The translations under genes were made by a program, and so were the position numbers. Source: AC-32 sp963765785 (GTDB lineage: Bacteria > Actinomycetota > Thermoleophilia > Gaiellales > Gaiellaceae). From it: a DNA stretch of 64,000 bases. This document shows, in pieces, positions 24,075 through 37,947 of this stretch. Positions within the stretch are counted from its first letter, which is position 1; each line of letters opens with the position of its first letter. The DNA lies in contig CAVXXW010000021.1 of NCBI GenBank assembly GCA_963765785.1, forward strand, positions 1 to 64,000. The letters run 5' to 3'. The notes beneath the pieces are model-generated. The model was not told where the DNA came from, did no database searches, and saw only the letters and a list, made by a program, of their open reading frames with translations.

Positions 24075-25349
24075 ATGAAGCTCGTGCTCGCGGCGGCGGT
24101 GGTCGCGCTGCTCGTCCCCGCCGCCACAGGCGCTTCGCCCTACATCCGCTACGGCGTCCAGGACGACGCGTACCTCGCGACCGGCCCGTCGCTCGAGCCG
24201 AGCCTGCAGACGCTCGACGAGCTCGGCGTCGGCCTTGTCCGCTACATGGTCAACTGGCGGCAGATCGCGCCCGTCAAGCCGCGGCACCAGACGAACCCGG
24301 GCGACCAGGCCTACGACTGGTCGAGCACCGACGCCGTGCTCGGCGCGCTGCACGCGCACAAGATCCAGGTGCTCGTCACGCTCTACCGCACGCCGGGGTG
24401 GGCGAACGGGGGCAAGAGCGCGAACGTCGCACCGAGCGGCAGGTACGCGCTCGCGAACTTCGCGATCGCGGTCGCCAAGCGCTACCCCTGGCTGCGGCTC
24501 TGGGAGATCTGGAACGAGCCGAACCTGCGGTCGTTCCTGAAGCCGAACTCGCCGGCGGTCTACGTCCAGCGGCTGCTCAACCCGGCCTACGTCGAGCTGC
24601 ACGCGCTCAACCCGCTGAACCGGGTGGCAGGCGGGGCGACCTCGCCGCGCTCGACGAGCACCGGCCTCTCGCCGGTGACGTTCATGCGCGGCATGAGCGC
24701 CGCGCACGCCCGGCTCGACGCCTACTCGCACCATCCGTACCCGGTCACGCCCGGCGAGCGGCCGTTCGGCTTCGCGAAGGGCGTGTGCCGCTACTGCACC
24801 GGCGTGCTCACGCTCGCGAACCTGCCGAAGCTCGTCGCCGAAGTGCGCCGCGACTTCGGCCCGAAGCGAATCTGGCTGACGGAGTACGGCTACGCGACGA
24901 ACCCGCCGACCCCCGCCGGCGTCTCGTGGAATCAGCAGGCGCAGTACCTGGCCGAGGCGGCTTGGCGCGTCCGCAGCACGCCGTACATCGACCTGCTGAT
25001 CCAGTTCATGCTCGAGGACGAGTCGCGCTCGAACGGCTGGACGACCGGATTGATGTCGAGCACCGGACTGCTCAAGCCCTCGTTCAACTCGTTCATGCTC
25101 CCGATCGTCGAGGCCGGCAGAACCGGCCGCCGGGTGACGATCTGGGGACAGGTGCGACCGACCTCGGGCGAGCGGCCCTACCAGTTGCAACGCCTCACGA
25201 CGGCCGGCTGGACGCCGGTCGGGCCGCCGGTTCTGACCGACGTGACCGGCTCGTACACACGGGTCGTCTACGCGCCGGCGGGCACACGGTTCCGCGTGAT
25301 CTGGTTCGGGACCGCGTTCACGTCGAGCCGCTCGATCCTGATCCACTAG
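24075..25349 (+). CDS. secreted glycoside hydrolase, GH-A clan (GH5/GH39-like)
   Basis: A 424-residue exported protein with signal KLVLAAAVVALLVPAATG. The TIM-barrel fold shows the acid/base glutamate in LRLWEIWNEPNLRSFL and the nucleophile glutamate in RIWLTEYGYATNPP, the standard pair of retaining GH-A enzymes. YSHHPYPVTP is another active-site loop. A C-terminal beta domain begins near residue 350. The substrate is probably a plant or microbial beta-glycan, but the exact GH family cannot be fixed by eye. The stop overlaps the stop of the convergent treY by two bases. Confidence 0.78.
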   Translation: MKLVLAAAVVALLVPAATGASPYIRYGVQDDAYLATGPSLEPSLQTLDELGVGLVRYMVNWRQIAPVKPRHQTNPGDQAYDWSSTDAVLGALHAHKIQVLVTLYRTPGWANGGKSANVAPSGRYALANFAIAVAKRYPWLRLWEIWNEPNLRSFLKPNSPAVYVQRLLNPAYVELHALNPLNRVAGGATSPRSTSTGLSPVTFMRGMSAAHARLDAYSHHPYPVTPGERPFGFAKGVCRYCTGVLTLANLPKLVAEVRRDFGPKRIWLTEYGYATNPPTPAGVSWNQQAQYLAEAAWRVRSTPYIDLLIQFMLEDESRSNGWTTGLMSSTGLLKPSFNSFMLPIVEAGRTGRRVTIWGQVRPTSGERPYQLQRLTTAGWTPVGPPVLTDVTGSYTRVVYAPAGTRFRVIWFGTAFTSSRSILIH

Positions 25350-27193
25350 CGCTCGTAGAGGCCCGGCGCGACCTCGCGCCAGGGCTCGCCGACCGTCACC
25401 TCGGCGCCGGGGCGTAGCGGCACCGCGACGAGCACCTCGCCGCCGCGAGTAAAGGCGCAGACGTTCGGCCCGAGGTCGACGGGCTCGTAGCCGCCGAGCG
25501 AAGGCCTCGGCCCGCTGGGCGCGGAGCTCGAGCGCCTGTTGGGTCAGGCGCTGCTTAGGGTCGCCGCCGTCCCGGAGCAGGCGCTCGCGCTGCTCCCAGT
25601 CGACCGGCCGGCGGTTGTCGGGGTCGACGAGGGCGAGCGTCTCCAGCTCGTCGCCTTGGTAGACGTCCGGCACGCCCGGGCTCGTCAGCTTCAGCAGCAG
25701 CTGGCCGCGCGCGATCTCGCGGCCGAGGGGACGCACGCGCTCGACGAACCGCTCGACCTCCGGGCTCCGGAGTAGCCGGCGGCCGTACTCGTGGACGCGC
25801 CGCTCCGCCTGCTCGTCGGGGTCAATCCAGCTCGAGGTGCGCTTGCCTTCGCGCAGGGCCTTCTCGACGTATGCGTCGAGGCGCTCCGGCCCGAGCGGCC
25901 AGGCGCCGACCACGGTCTGCAGCACGTGGTACTCGTCCTCGCCCTCGACGCCGACGCTGCGCACCAGCCACTCCCATCCGTCCGGGACCCAGGTCAGCGC
26001 AGCCAGCCGCGCGCGCACGTCCGCCGAGCGCTTCGTGTCGTGCGTGAACGTCGTCAGCAGCGAGGCCGGCCGGCGATTCGCCTGTCGCTTGTGGAACGCG
26101 TCGAGCGAAAGCCCGAACCGTCCCGGGTCGCCGCCGACCTCGTTCAGCGCGAGCAGCCGGCCGTAGCGGTAGAAGGCGGTGTCCTCGACGCCCTTGGCCA
26201 TGATCGGGCCGGTCGTCTGCTGGAAGCGCGTCACGAACTCCTCGTGTCCTGGCTCCTCCAGCAGCAGCACGCGCGCGAGGCGCTCCGCCACGCCCGCATG
26301 CGCGACCTCCGTGCGGTCGGCAGGCTCGACCCGGCCGAGCGCAGGCTCGACGTAGGTGCGGTAGACGTGGAACGAGGCCAGCGCCTCCTCCAGGCCCGGC
26401 TCGTCGAGCAGCATCCGTAGCCGCTCGACCTCCGGACGGAAGTCGATGCGCGCCTGCTCGAGCTTGGCCTCCGCGGCGACCTCCGCGAACGTGCGCCGCT
26501 CGCCGGTCACCTCCGCGTACAGCTCCGTCAGCGGCACCTCGGCGGCCGGGTCGACGAACACGCCCAGTACGTCGTTGAGGAACTCGTAGCCGGTCGTGCC
26601 CTCGACCGGCCACGGCCGCAGCTCCTCGCCCGGCTCGAGGATCTTCTCGACCCATACGTGCTCCACGCCGCGGTCACGCAGGCGCTCGAGGTACTCGCGC
26701 GGGTCGGCCAGCCCGTCGATGTGATCGACGCGCACGCCGTCCACGAGACCGTCGCGCACGAGCTCGAGCACCTTCGCGTGCGTGAGCTCGAAGACCTCCG
26801 GGTCCTCGACCCGCACGCCCGCGAGGTCGTCGATCGTGAAGAAGCGCCGATGAGCGCCGGTCCGGGGGTCGACGTCGAAGACCTTCGCGCGCTGCCGCTC
26901 GTCGGCCCAGAACGGGTTCCGGTCGTCGGCCGCCAGGTGGTTCGGGACGATGTCGAGTACGACTCCGGGCGCCTCGCGGCAGAGTGCGCGTAGCTCCTCC
27001 TCGCCGCCGAGGTCGGCCGAGACCCGCGTCGGGTCGATCACGTCGTAGCCGTGGGTCGAGCCCGGCCGCGCCTGCAGCGACGGCGAGAGGTAGAGGTGCG
27101 AGACGCCGAGCTCGCGCAGGTACGGCACGAGCCGCCGCGCGCCGGCGAAGTCGAGGTCCGGCCCGAGCTGCAGCCGATAGAAGGCGCGGAAGG

Positions 27194-27197
<4 letters not shown>
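25346..27197 (-). CDS. treY: maltooligosyltrehalose synthase, with a 3' frame change
   Basis: This GH13 enzyme converts the reducing-end maltose unit of an alpha-1,4-glucan to a trehalose unit. Catalytic-region motifs are GVRVDHIDGLADP (nucleophile), VWVEKILEPGEELRPWP (acid/base) and TFTHDTKRSADVRARL. Near 25499 the frame changes by one base. The true C-terminus then reads LGGYEPVDLGPNVCAF to a stop at 25346, matching the family's usual GGYEP ending. The rebuilt protein is about 617 residues, shorter than most TreY proteins (about 700-830). The start is GTG 27197, overlapping the glgX stop. The catalytic domain is upstream of the frame change, so activity could survive if the change is real. 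Confidence 0.85.
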
Positions 27198-29310
<2,113 letters not shown>

Positions 29311-29314
<4 letters not shown>

Positions 29315-30821
29315 GCGCGCAGCTCGACGGTCGTGTTCGCGAAGTCCGCGCGCAGCTCGGCGCGGCCGCGCCGGACGGTGAGCGTCCGTGCCTGCTCGTC
29401 GGCCTCGACCTCGACCTCGCGCGGTAGCTCCCGTCTCAGGGCGAGCAGGCGCTTGTAGAACGCGCGCAGCTCCTCGTCGGCGTTCGAGCGGTCGAGCCTG
29501 GAGCGCTCGAACCTGTCCGGGTCCTGCGGGTCGGGCACGTCCTCGCCCGCGAAGGCGGCGAAGCGGGCGAACTCGCGCTTGCGCCCCTCGCGCGTCGTCT
29601 CGGCGATGGCCGGGTCGACGTGGTCGGTGAAGAACTGGAAGGGCCGCTGCTCGCCGTACTCCTCGCCCATGAAGAGCAGCGGCGTCTGCGGCGCGAAGAG
29701 AACGCACGCGGCGGCGACGTGCAGCTGCTCGCGCTGGAGCCGGTCGCCGAGCGCGCGGTTGCCGACCTGGTCGTGGTTCTGGCCGAACACGACGAGCCGC
29801 TCGGCCGGCTGCTGCAGAAAGCGCTTGGCGAGGCCGCGCACCGAGCCGAACCGCTCGTAGTAGCCGTCGCGCTCGCCCGTGAGCAGGACGTGAAGCTCGT
29901 GGTGAAAGCCGTCGAACCACTGCGCGTCGTGGCCCCACTCCTCGATCGGCCGGTAGTCGTCGGTCTCCATCTCCGAGATCACGAGTGCGCGCGGATTCTC
30001 GCCGCGGACGCGCTCGGCCAGCTCGGCGAGCACGTGCTGGGGCGAGTCGTCGAAGACCGCGTGCACCGCGTCGAGCCGGAGCCCGTCGACGTGGTAGTCG
30101 CACACCCACTGGCAGGCGTTCTGGATCGCCCATTCGCGGACACCGCGCTGTGAGTAGTCGATCGCGTCGCCCCAGAAGGTCTCGTGCCGGCTGGTGAAGT
30201 ACGGGCCGAACGCGGCGATTGCCTCGGAGCCGGGGCCGACGTGGTTGTAGACGACGTCGAGGATCACACCGAGGCCGGCGGCGTGGGCCGCGTCGACCAG
30301 CTGCGCGAGACCGTCGGGCCCGCCATAGGCCGGATGCGGCGCGTACGCGTACAGCCCGTCGTAGCCCCAGCCGCGGTTGCCGGGGAAGGTCGCGACGGGC
30401 ATCAGCTCGATCGCGGTCACGCCGAGCTCTCGCAGGCCATCGAGGTACGGGGTTACGCCGTCGAACGTGCCCGCGGCGCTGAACGTGCCGACGTGCAGCT
30501 CGTAGATCACGAGCTCGTCGAGGGACAGCCCTGGCCAGCCGTCGTCGTGCCACTCGAACGCGCCGGTGTCGACGACGCGCGACGGGCCGCGGACGCCCTC
30601 GGGCTGAGACCGTGAGCACGGGTCCGGCCACTCGGCGCCGTCCACGGCGCAGCGGTAATCGGTGCCCGGCGGCAGGTCGAGCTCGGCCTCCCAGACGCCG
30701 TCCTCGCCGCGCTCCAGCTCCTGGCCGAGGACGCTCACGCTCGCCGCGTTCGGCGCCCAAACCCGAACGGCCGTCCCGCCGGCCGTCGGCACCGCCCCGA
30801 GCGGCGGCGTCGTCTCGACCG

Positions 30822-30825
<4 letters not shown>
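29311..30825 (-). CDS. treZ: maltooligosyltrehalose trehalohydrolase
   Basis: A 504-residue GH13 enzyme that releases trehalose from the maltooligosyltrehalose made by TreY. It begins with a CBM48-like beta domain (TAVRVWAPNAASVSVLG). The barrel contains VDGLRLDAVHAVFDD, ALVISEMETDDYRPIEEWG and FGQNHDQVGNRALGDR. The EMETDD acid/base region and the QNHDQVGN segment are typical of TreZ and distinguish it from GlgB. It overlaps glgB upstream and glgX downstream by four bases each. Slightly shorter than the common 560-600 residues. Confidence 0.9.
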
Positions 30826-32995
<2,170 letters not shown>

Positions 32996-32999
<4 letters not shown>

Positions 33000-34372
33000 G
33001 CCGGCTCCTCATCCAGCAGCTGCAGGATCCCGGCGACGGGCACGCGCACCCAGTCGGGGCGGTGGCCAAGCTCGTAGTGCAGCTCGTACAGCGCCTTCTC
33101 GAGCTCGAACAGCCGCAGGCGGCGCTCGAGCGCGGAGCCGTCGGGGATGATCGTCGGGTCGGCCTCGGCGAGGTAGCCCGCGAGGAACTCCGAGCGCGCG
33201 CGACCCTCCCAGCCGGTCGGTGGCTCGATCCCGTGCTCGAGCGCGGAAGCGCTGGCCGCGTATGAGAACGAACGCAGCATCCCGGCCACGTCGCGCAGCG
33301 GCGAGCGCTTGTGCCGCCGCTCGCGAAGGGGCCGAGCCGGCTCCCCTTCGAAGTCGAGCACGACCCAGTCGTCCGCCTCCGTCCAGAGCACCTGGCCGAG
33401 GTGGTAGTCGCCGTGGTGGCGGATCAGCCGGCCGAGCGGGCCGCTCTGGCCCATCTCGCGCAGGCGGTCGCGCACCTGGTCGGCGCGCCCCTCGAGCGGC
33501 GCCAGCTCCGGCAGGTCCGGCAGCGAGCCGAAGACCTGCTCGATCTCCTCGTCGATCCGCGCGACGATCAGCGCCAGCGCCTCGGCGCTCGGCTCCTCGG
33601 GGCTGAACGCGGGATCGGACGGCTCGGATGCTAGGACCGTGTGCATCTGGCCCGTGACCTCACCGAGCCGCCGCACCAGCGGCAGAAAGCCGTTGCCGCC
33701 CGCCGCCAGGTCCTCCAGCGCGAGCGTCCAGCCGTCGCGGCGCACCGGCACGTAGTCCTGCAGGATCGCGAGGGTCGCGTCGAGCGGCTGGCCGACGTGC
33801 GCCGCCCAGCCTTCGAGCGCCGCGATCGGCGGGAAGTCTCGATCGGTCAGGAACCGCAGCAGCTCGAGCTCCGGGTTCACGCCGGCCTCGAGCCGGCGGT
33901 AAAGCTTCAGCACCAGCCGCTCGTCGAGCACGACCGACGTGTTCGACTGCTCGCTGCCCATCGCGCGCACCGACTCGGCGCCGCCGACGTCGCCGATCGC
34001 GCAGAACTGGACCATTCCGCCCTCGTGCTCGACGCTCGCCTGCTCGCGGAGCAGTTCGACCAGACCGCGGACGAGTTCCTCATCCTCGAGCGCGTCGAAC
34101 GCCGACCAACCGCCGACCGAGGCCAAGCCGCCGTCGCCGCGGCGCAGGCCGAGCGGCACGTTGTAGAGGTCGTGCGTGCCGGCCGCGAAGCGCACCTCGA
34201 CGACAGCCACCGCGAGCAGTGGCTCCTCACCGCCCGGGCGCAGCGGGAAGGCGTCGACCGCCCGCACCGACGCGACCTCCTCCGACTTCGAGCCGTACCA
34301 GCGCTGCGCGAGGAGGTACTCGCGCAGCTCGTCGTCCGGCAGGGCGAGCACGAGATCGCGGACGCCGTTCAC
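32996..34372 (-). CDS. mak: maltokinase
   Basis: A 458-residue protein of the aminoglycoside-phosphotransferase-like fold. It opens with the Mak N-terminal cap (YLLAQRWYGSKSEEV). The kinase core includes SNTSVVLDERLVLKLYRRLEAG (given as NTSVVLDERLVLKLYRR) and the catalytic-loop motif IRHHGDYHLGQVLW followed by VVLDFEGEP, which supplies the metal-binding aspartate. It phosphorylates maltose at C1 with ATP to make maltose-1-phosphate, the GlgE donor. In many genomes it is fused to TreS; here the genes are separate but overlap by four bases. Confidence 0.9.
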
Positions 34373-36030
34373 GACTCGTCCTCCACGAGCCGGAACCAGT
34401 AGAAGCCCCGCGGCCCGAACGTGAGCAGGTAGGGCAGCTCGCCGATCGGCGGGAATCGCGTCTGACCGAACATTTCCTCGGGCACCAGCCCGGCGAACTG
34501 TGCCAGGTCGAGCTCGGCCGCCTGCGCGCTCCGGGCCAGGTTGTGGACGCAGAGGACGATCTCCTCCTCCCAGCGGCGGACGTGCGCGAAGACGTGTGCA
34601 TTCGACGGGCGGCACGCCTCGTAGGTCCCTAGGCCGAAGACCGGGTGCTCCTTCCGCAGCTCGACGAAGCGGTGCAGCCAGCGCAGCAGCGAGGTCGGCG
34701 TCCGCAGCTGCGCCTCGACGTTGACCGACGGGTAGCCGTAGACGGGGTCGAGCAGCGGCGGCAGGTAGAGCTGCGCGAAGTCGGCCGACGAGAAGCCGCC
34801 GTTCCGGTCGCCGGTCCAGTGCATCGGCGTGCGCACGCCGTCGCGGTCGCCGAGGAAGACGTTGTCGCCCATCCCGATCTCGTCGCCGTAGTAGAGGACG
34901 GGCGAGCCCGGCAGCGAGAAGAGGATCGCGTGCATCAGCTCGATCTCGTCGCGGCCGTTGTCGAGCAGCGGCGCGAGCCGTCGGCGGATGCCGAGGTTGA
35001 GCTTCATCCGCGGGTCGCGCGCGTACTCCGCGTACATGTAGTCCCGCTCCTCGTCGGTGACCATCTCCAGCGTCAGCTCGTCGTGGTTGCGCAGGAAGAG
35101 CCCCCAGGCGCAGTTGTCCGGGATCGGCGGCGTGCGCTCGAGGATCTCGTACATCGGCGTCGCGTCCTCGCGCCGGAGCGACATGAACATCCGCGGCATG
35201 ATCGGGAACTGGAAGGCCATGTGGCACTCGTCGCCCCCGCCGAAGTACTGGACGACGTCCTCGGGCCACTGGTTCGCCTCCGCCAGCAGCACGCGGTCGG
35301 GGTACGCCTCGTCGACCTCCGCCCGCACGCGCTTCAGGTACGTGTGCGTGCGCGGCAGGTTCTCGCAGTTCGTCCCCTCGGCCTCGTAGAGGTACGGCAC
35401 CGCGTCGAGCCGGAAGCCGTCGATGCCGAGGTCGAGCCAGAAGCGCAGCACCTTCAGCATCTCGTCCTGCACCTCGAGGTTCTCGTAGTTGAGGTCCGGC
35501 TGGTGCGAGAAGAAGCGGTGCCAGTAGTACCGGCCGGCGACCGGGTCCCACGTCCAGTTCGACGGCTCGGTGTCGACGAAGATCACGCGCGCGTCCTCGT
35601 AGCGGTCGTCGGTGTCAGACCACACGTACCAGTCGCGCTTGGGCGAGTCGGGCGAGGAGCGCGCCTCCTGGAACCACGGATGGTCGGAGGAGGTGTGGTT
35701 CATGACCAGGTCGGCGATCACACGGATCTGCCGCTGGTGCGCCGCGTCCACGAACGAGCGGAAATCGTCGACGGTGCCGTAGTCCGGGTGGATGTCGTAG
35801 AAGTCGGCGATGTCGTAACCGCCGTCGCGCAGCGGAGACGGGTACATCGGCAGCAACCAGATGCAGTCGATCCCGAGCCACTCGAGGTAGTCGAGCTTCT
35901 CGGCGAGCCCGCGCAGGTCGCCCATCCCGTCGCCGTTGCCGTCGAAGAAGCCACGTACGTGGATCTCGTAGAAGACCGCGTGCTTGAACCACAGCGGGTC
36001 CGACTCGAACCAGTGTCCCGCCTCGCTCAT
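34369..36030 (-). CDS. treS: trehalose synthase (maltose alpha-D-glucosyltransferase)
   Basis: A 553-residue GH13 enzyme interconverting trehalose and maltose. The opening DPLWFKHAVFYEIHVRGFFD is typical for TreS. Active-site motifs are IDGFRLDAVPYLYEAEGTNC, VLLAEANQWPEDVVQYFG and LFLRNHDELTLEMV. It feeds maltose to the maltokinase encoded immediately downstream. The gene follows a 118-base spacer after glgE that contains two copies of a palindrome, the only break in this otherwise overlapping operon. ATG 36030 is the clear start. Confidence 0.93.
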   Translation of the reverse strand: MSEAGHWFESDPLWFKHAVFYEIHVRGFFDGNGDGMGDLRGLAEKLDYLEWLGIDCIWLLPMYPSPLRDGGYDIADFYDIHPDYGTVDDFRSFVDAAHQRQIRVIADLVMNHTSSDHPWFQEARSSPDSPKRDWYVWSDTDDRYEDARVIFVDTEPSNWTWDPVAGRYYWHRFFSHQPDLNYENLEVQDEMLKVLRFWLDLGIDGFRLDAVPYLYEAEGTNCENLPRTHTYLKRVRAEVDEAYPDRVLLAEANQWPEDVVQYFGGGDECHMAFQFPIMPRMFMSLRREDATPMYEILERTPPIPDNCAWGLFLRNHDELTLEMVTDEERDYMYAEYARDPRMKLNLGIRRRLAPLLDNGRDEIELMHAILFSLPGSPVLYYGDEIGMGDNVFLGDRDGVRTPMHWTGDRNGGFSSADFAQLYLPPLLDPVYGYPSVNVEAQLRTPTSLLRWLHRFVELRKEHPVFGLGTYEACRPSNAHVFAHVRRWEEEIVLCVHNLARSAQAAELDLAQFAGLVPEEMFGQTRFPPIGELPYLLTFGPRGFYWFRLVEDES

Positions 36031-36052
36031 GCCGGGCCCCTCGAGGCCTCAA

Positions 36053-36067
36053 GTAACAGTCTGTTAC
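36053..36067. promoter_or_regulatory. palindrome copy 1 upstream of treS
   Basis: GTAACAG-T-CTGTTAC is a perfect 15-base palindrome, starting 22 bases before the treS ATG on the minus strand. Its size and symmetry fit an operator for a TetR- or MarR-like dimer. An identical core recurs 67 bases away. Confidence 0.6.
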
Positions 36068-36069
36068 AA

Positions 36070-36150
36070 GAGCCTCCGAACCCGCGACCCCGTTGTGGGT
36101 GCCGGGCCCAAGCGAGTAAGTAACAGTCTGTTACTTGGATTCGGAGGCTC
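36070..36150 (-). repeat. 11-bp inverted repeat spanning palindrome copy 2
   Basis: GAGCCTCCGAA at 36070-36080 is the exact inverse of TTCGGAGGCTC at 36140-36150. The outer arm reaches the glgE stop codon. As minus-strand RNA the arms would close a long stem enclosing the second palindrome, so the element could act as a regulated terminator or mRNA-processing site between glgE and treS. Confidence 0.55.
36118..36136. promoter_or_regulatory. palindrome copy 2 downstream of glgE
   Basis: AAGTAACAGTCTGTTACTT is a perfect 19-base palindrome sharing the 15-base core of copy 1. The core centres are 67 bases apart (36060 and 36127), about six helical turns, which would suit two bound dimers contacting each other. 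Confidence 0.6.
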
Positions 36151-37924
36151 ATCGGCGCACGTGGAGGACGTGGGACTGGCCGGGCTCGAGGCGGACGTAG
36201 TTGCGCCCGATGCGCCACGCGTGGTTCTCCTCCGCGATCAGGTCGCGGACGGTGAACGCCGGCGGGAGGCCGAGCGCAGCCGGGATCACGGTTACGCCCT
36301 CCTGCGGGTGGCGCGGGTCGAGGTTGACGACGACGAGCACGTCGTCCTTCGCGTAGGCGATCAGCTGCTCGTTCTCGGTCTCGAGCCAGCGCAGGTTCTC
36401 GAGCCGCTGCAGCGCCGCGTGCTCGCGGCGGATCGCGTTCAGCTTCTGCACGAGCGGGAGCAGCTCACCGTCGAGCGAGCGCTGCTTGACCTCGTACTTC
36501 TCCGAGTCGAGGTACTCCTCGCTGCCAACCGCGGCGGGGACGTTCTCGCAGCTCTCGAAACCGGAGTAGATGCCGTAGCTCGGGCTGAGCGTGGCCGCGA
36601 GCACCAGCCGCGCCTCGAAGGCGGGCCGCCCGCCCCGCTGCAGGTACTCGTGGAGGATGTCCGGCGTGTTCGCGAAGAAGTTCGGCCGCAGGAAGAGCGA
36701 CCAGTCGAGCAGCTGGCCCATCAGCTCGTACAGCTCGCCCTTCGTGTTCTTCCAGGTGAAGTACGTGTAGGACTGCTGGAAGCCGGCCTTCCCGAGCGTC
36801 GTCATCATCGCCGGCCGCGTGAACGCCTCCGAGAGCAGCACGATCTCCGGCTCGCGCGCCCGCACCTCCGCGATCAGCCACTCCCAGAAGGGCACGGGCT
36901 TCGTGTGCGGGTTGTCGACGCGGAAGACCCTCACGCCGCGCTCGACCCAGTGGAGCATCGCGTTGCGCAGTGCGTTCCAGAGCCCCTCGCGGTCCTTGCT
37001 CTCGAAGTTGACGTTGTAGATGTCCTGGTAGCGCTTGGGCGGGTTCTCGGCGTACTTGAGCGTCCCGTCGGGGCGGCGGTGGAACCACTCCGGATGCTCC
37101 TTCAGCCAGGGGTGGTCGGGCGAGGCCTGAATCGCGTAGTCGAGCGCGATCTCGATCCCGTGCTCACGCGCGCGCGAGACGAGCCGCTCGAAGTCTGCCT
37201 GCGAACCGAGCTCCGGGTGGATCGCGGAGTGGCCGCCCTCGGCGCCGCCGATCGCCCACGGGCTGCCGGGGTCCTCGGGCCCCGCGGCGAGCGCGTTGTT
37301 GCGGCCCTTGCGGTTCGTCTCGCCGATCGGGTGCACCGGCGGCAGGTAGAGCACGTCGAAGCCGAGCTCGGCGAAGCGCGGCAGCAGCTTCTCCACGCCG
37401 GCGAACCCGCCCCACGAGCGCGGGAAGAGCTCGTACCAGGCGCCGAAGCGCGCGAGCTCGCGATCGACTTCGAGGAAGAGCGTCTGCGAGGCGGTCTTCT
37501 CGAGCTTCTGCTTCGGCTCGGCCGCCAGCGCCTCCTCGACGGTCAGCTCGTCGAGGCCGAGCAGCAGCGCGCCTTCGGCGAGCTCGGAGGACAGATCCCG
37601 CTGGCCGCCCTCGAGCTTGCGCCGCAGCTCCCACTGGAACGACGCGACCGGGTCGACCCATGCCTCGATCCGGTACGACCAACGCCCGCTCGCGTCGGGC
37701 GTGAACGGCGCGGCGAACCGGTCGTTGCCGAGGTCCTCCATCGGCTGGTCGCGCCAGCGCGACCCACCGGGCGGCTTGATGCGCAGCGCCGTGCCCAACA
37801 CCTCGTGACCGTCCCGGAAGACGGTCGACGACACGCGTACCTCGTCGCCGATGCACGCCTTCGCGGCAAAGCGGCCGCAGTCGACGAGCGGCTCGATGCC
37901 CTGGATCTGAATGCGGGAGGCCAT
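36149..37924 (-). CDS. glgE: alpha-1,4-glucan:maltose-1-phosphate maltosyltransferase
   Basis: A 591-residue GH13_3 enzyme. The N-terminal beta domain includes RIQIQGIEPLVDCGRFAAKA (given as IEPLVDCGRFAAKACIGD). The barrel contains HPWLKEHPEWFHRRPDGTLKY (given as LKEHPEWFHRRPDGTLKY), the nucleophile segment VRVFRVDNPHTKPVPFWEW and the acid/base segment VLLSEAFTRPAMMTTLG. It transfers maltosyl units from maltose-1-phosphate to growing alpha-1,4-glucan chains. It is somewhat shorter than typical actinobacterial GlgE (about 660-700). ATG 37924 faces malQ across a short divergent spacer. Confidence 0.92.
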   Translation of the reverse strand: MASRIQIQGIEPLVDCGRFAAKACIGDEVRVSSTVFRDGHEVLGTALRIKPPGGSRWRDQPMEDLGNDRFAAPFTPDASGRWSYRIEAWVDPVASFQWELRRKLEGGQRDLSSELAEGALLLGLDELTVEEALAAEPKQKLEKTASQTLFLEVDRELARFGAWYELFPRSWGGFAGVEKLLPRFAELGFDVLYLPPVHPIGETNRKGRNNALAAGPEDPGSPWAIGGAEGGHSAIHPELGSQADFERLVSRAREHGIEIALDYAIQASPDHPWLKEHPEWFHRRPDGTLKYAENPPKRYQDIYNVNFESKDREGLWNALRNAMLHWVERGVRVFRVDNPHTKPVPFWEWLIAEVRAREPEIVLLSEAFTRPAMMTTLGKAGFQQSYTYFTWKNTKGELYELMGQLLDWSLFLRPNFFANTPDILHEYLQRGGRPAFEARLVLAATLSPSYGIYSGFESCENVPAAVGSEEYLDSEKYEVKQRSLDGELLPLVQKLNAIRREHAALQRLENLRWLETENEQLIAYAKDDVLVVVNLDPRHPQEGVTVIPAALGLPPAFTVRDLIAEENHAWRIGRNYVRLEPGQSHVLHVRR

Positions 37925-37947
37925 GCTTTGCTTCGTGTCCGTTTCGA

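Noticed and set aside
24027..25345. Continuation of the treY frame past its true stop, opposite the glycoside hydrolase
   Set aside because: After position 25499 the family-like C-terminus continues in another frame and ends at 25346; the rest is antisense shadow.
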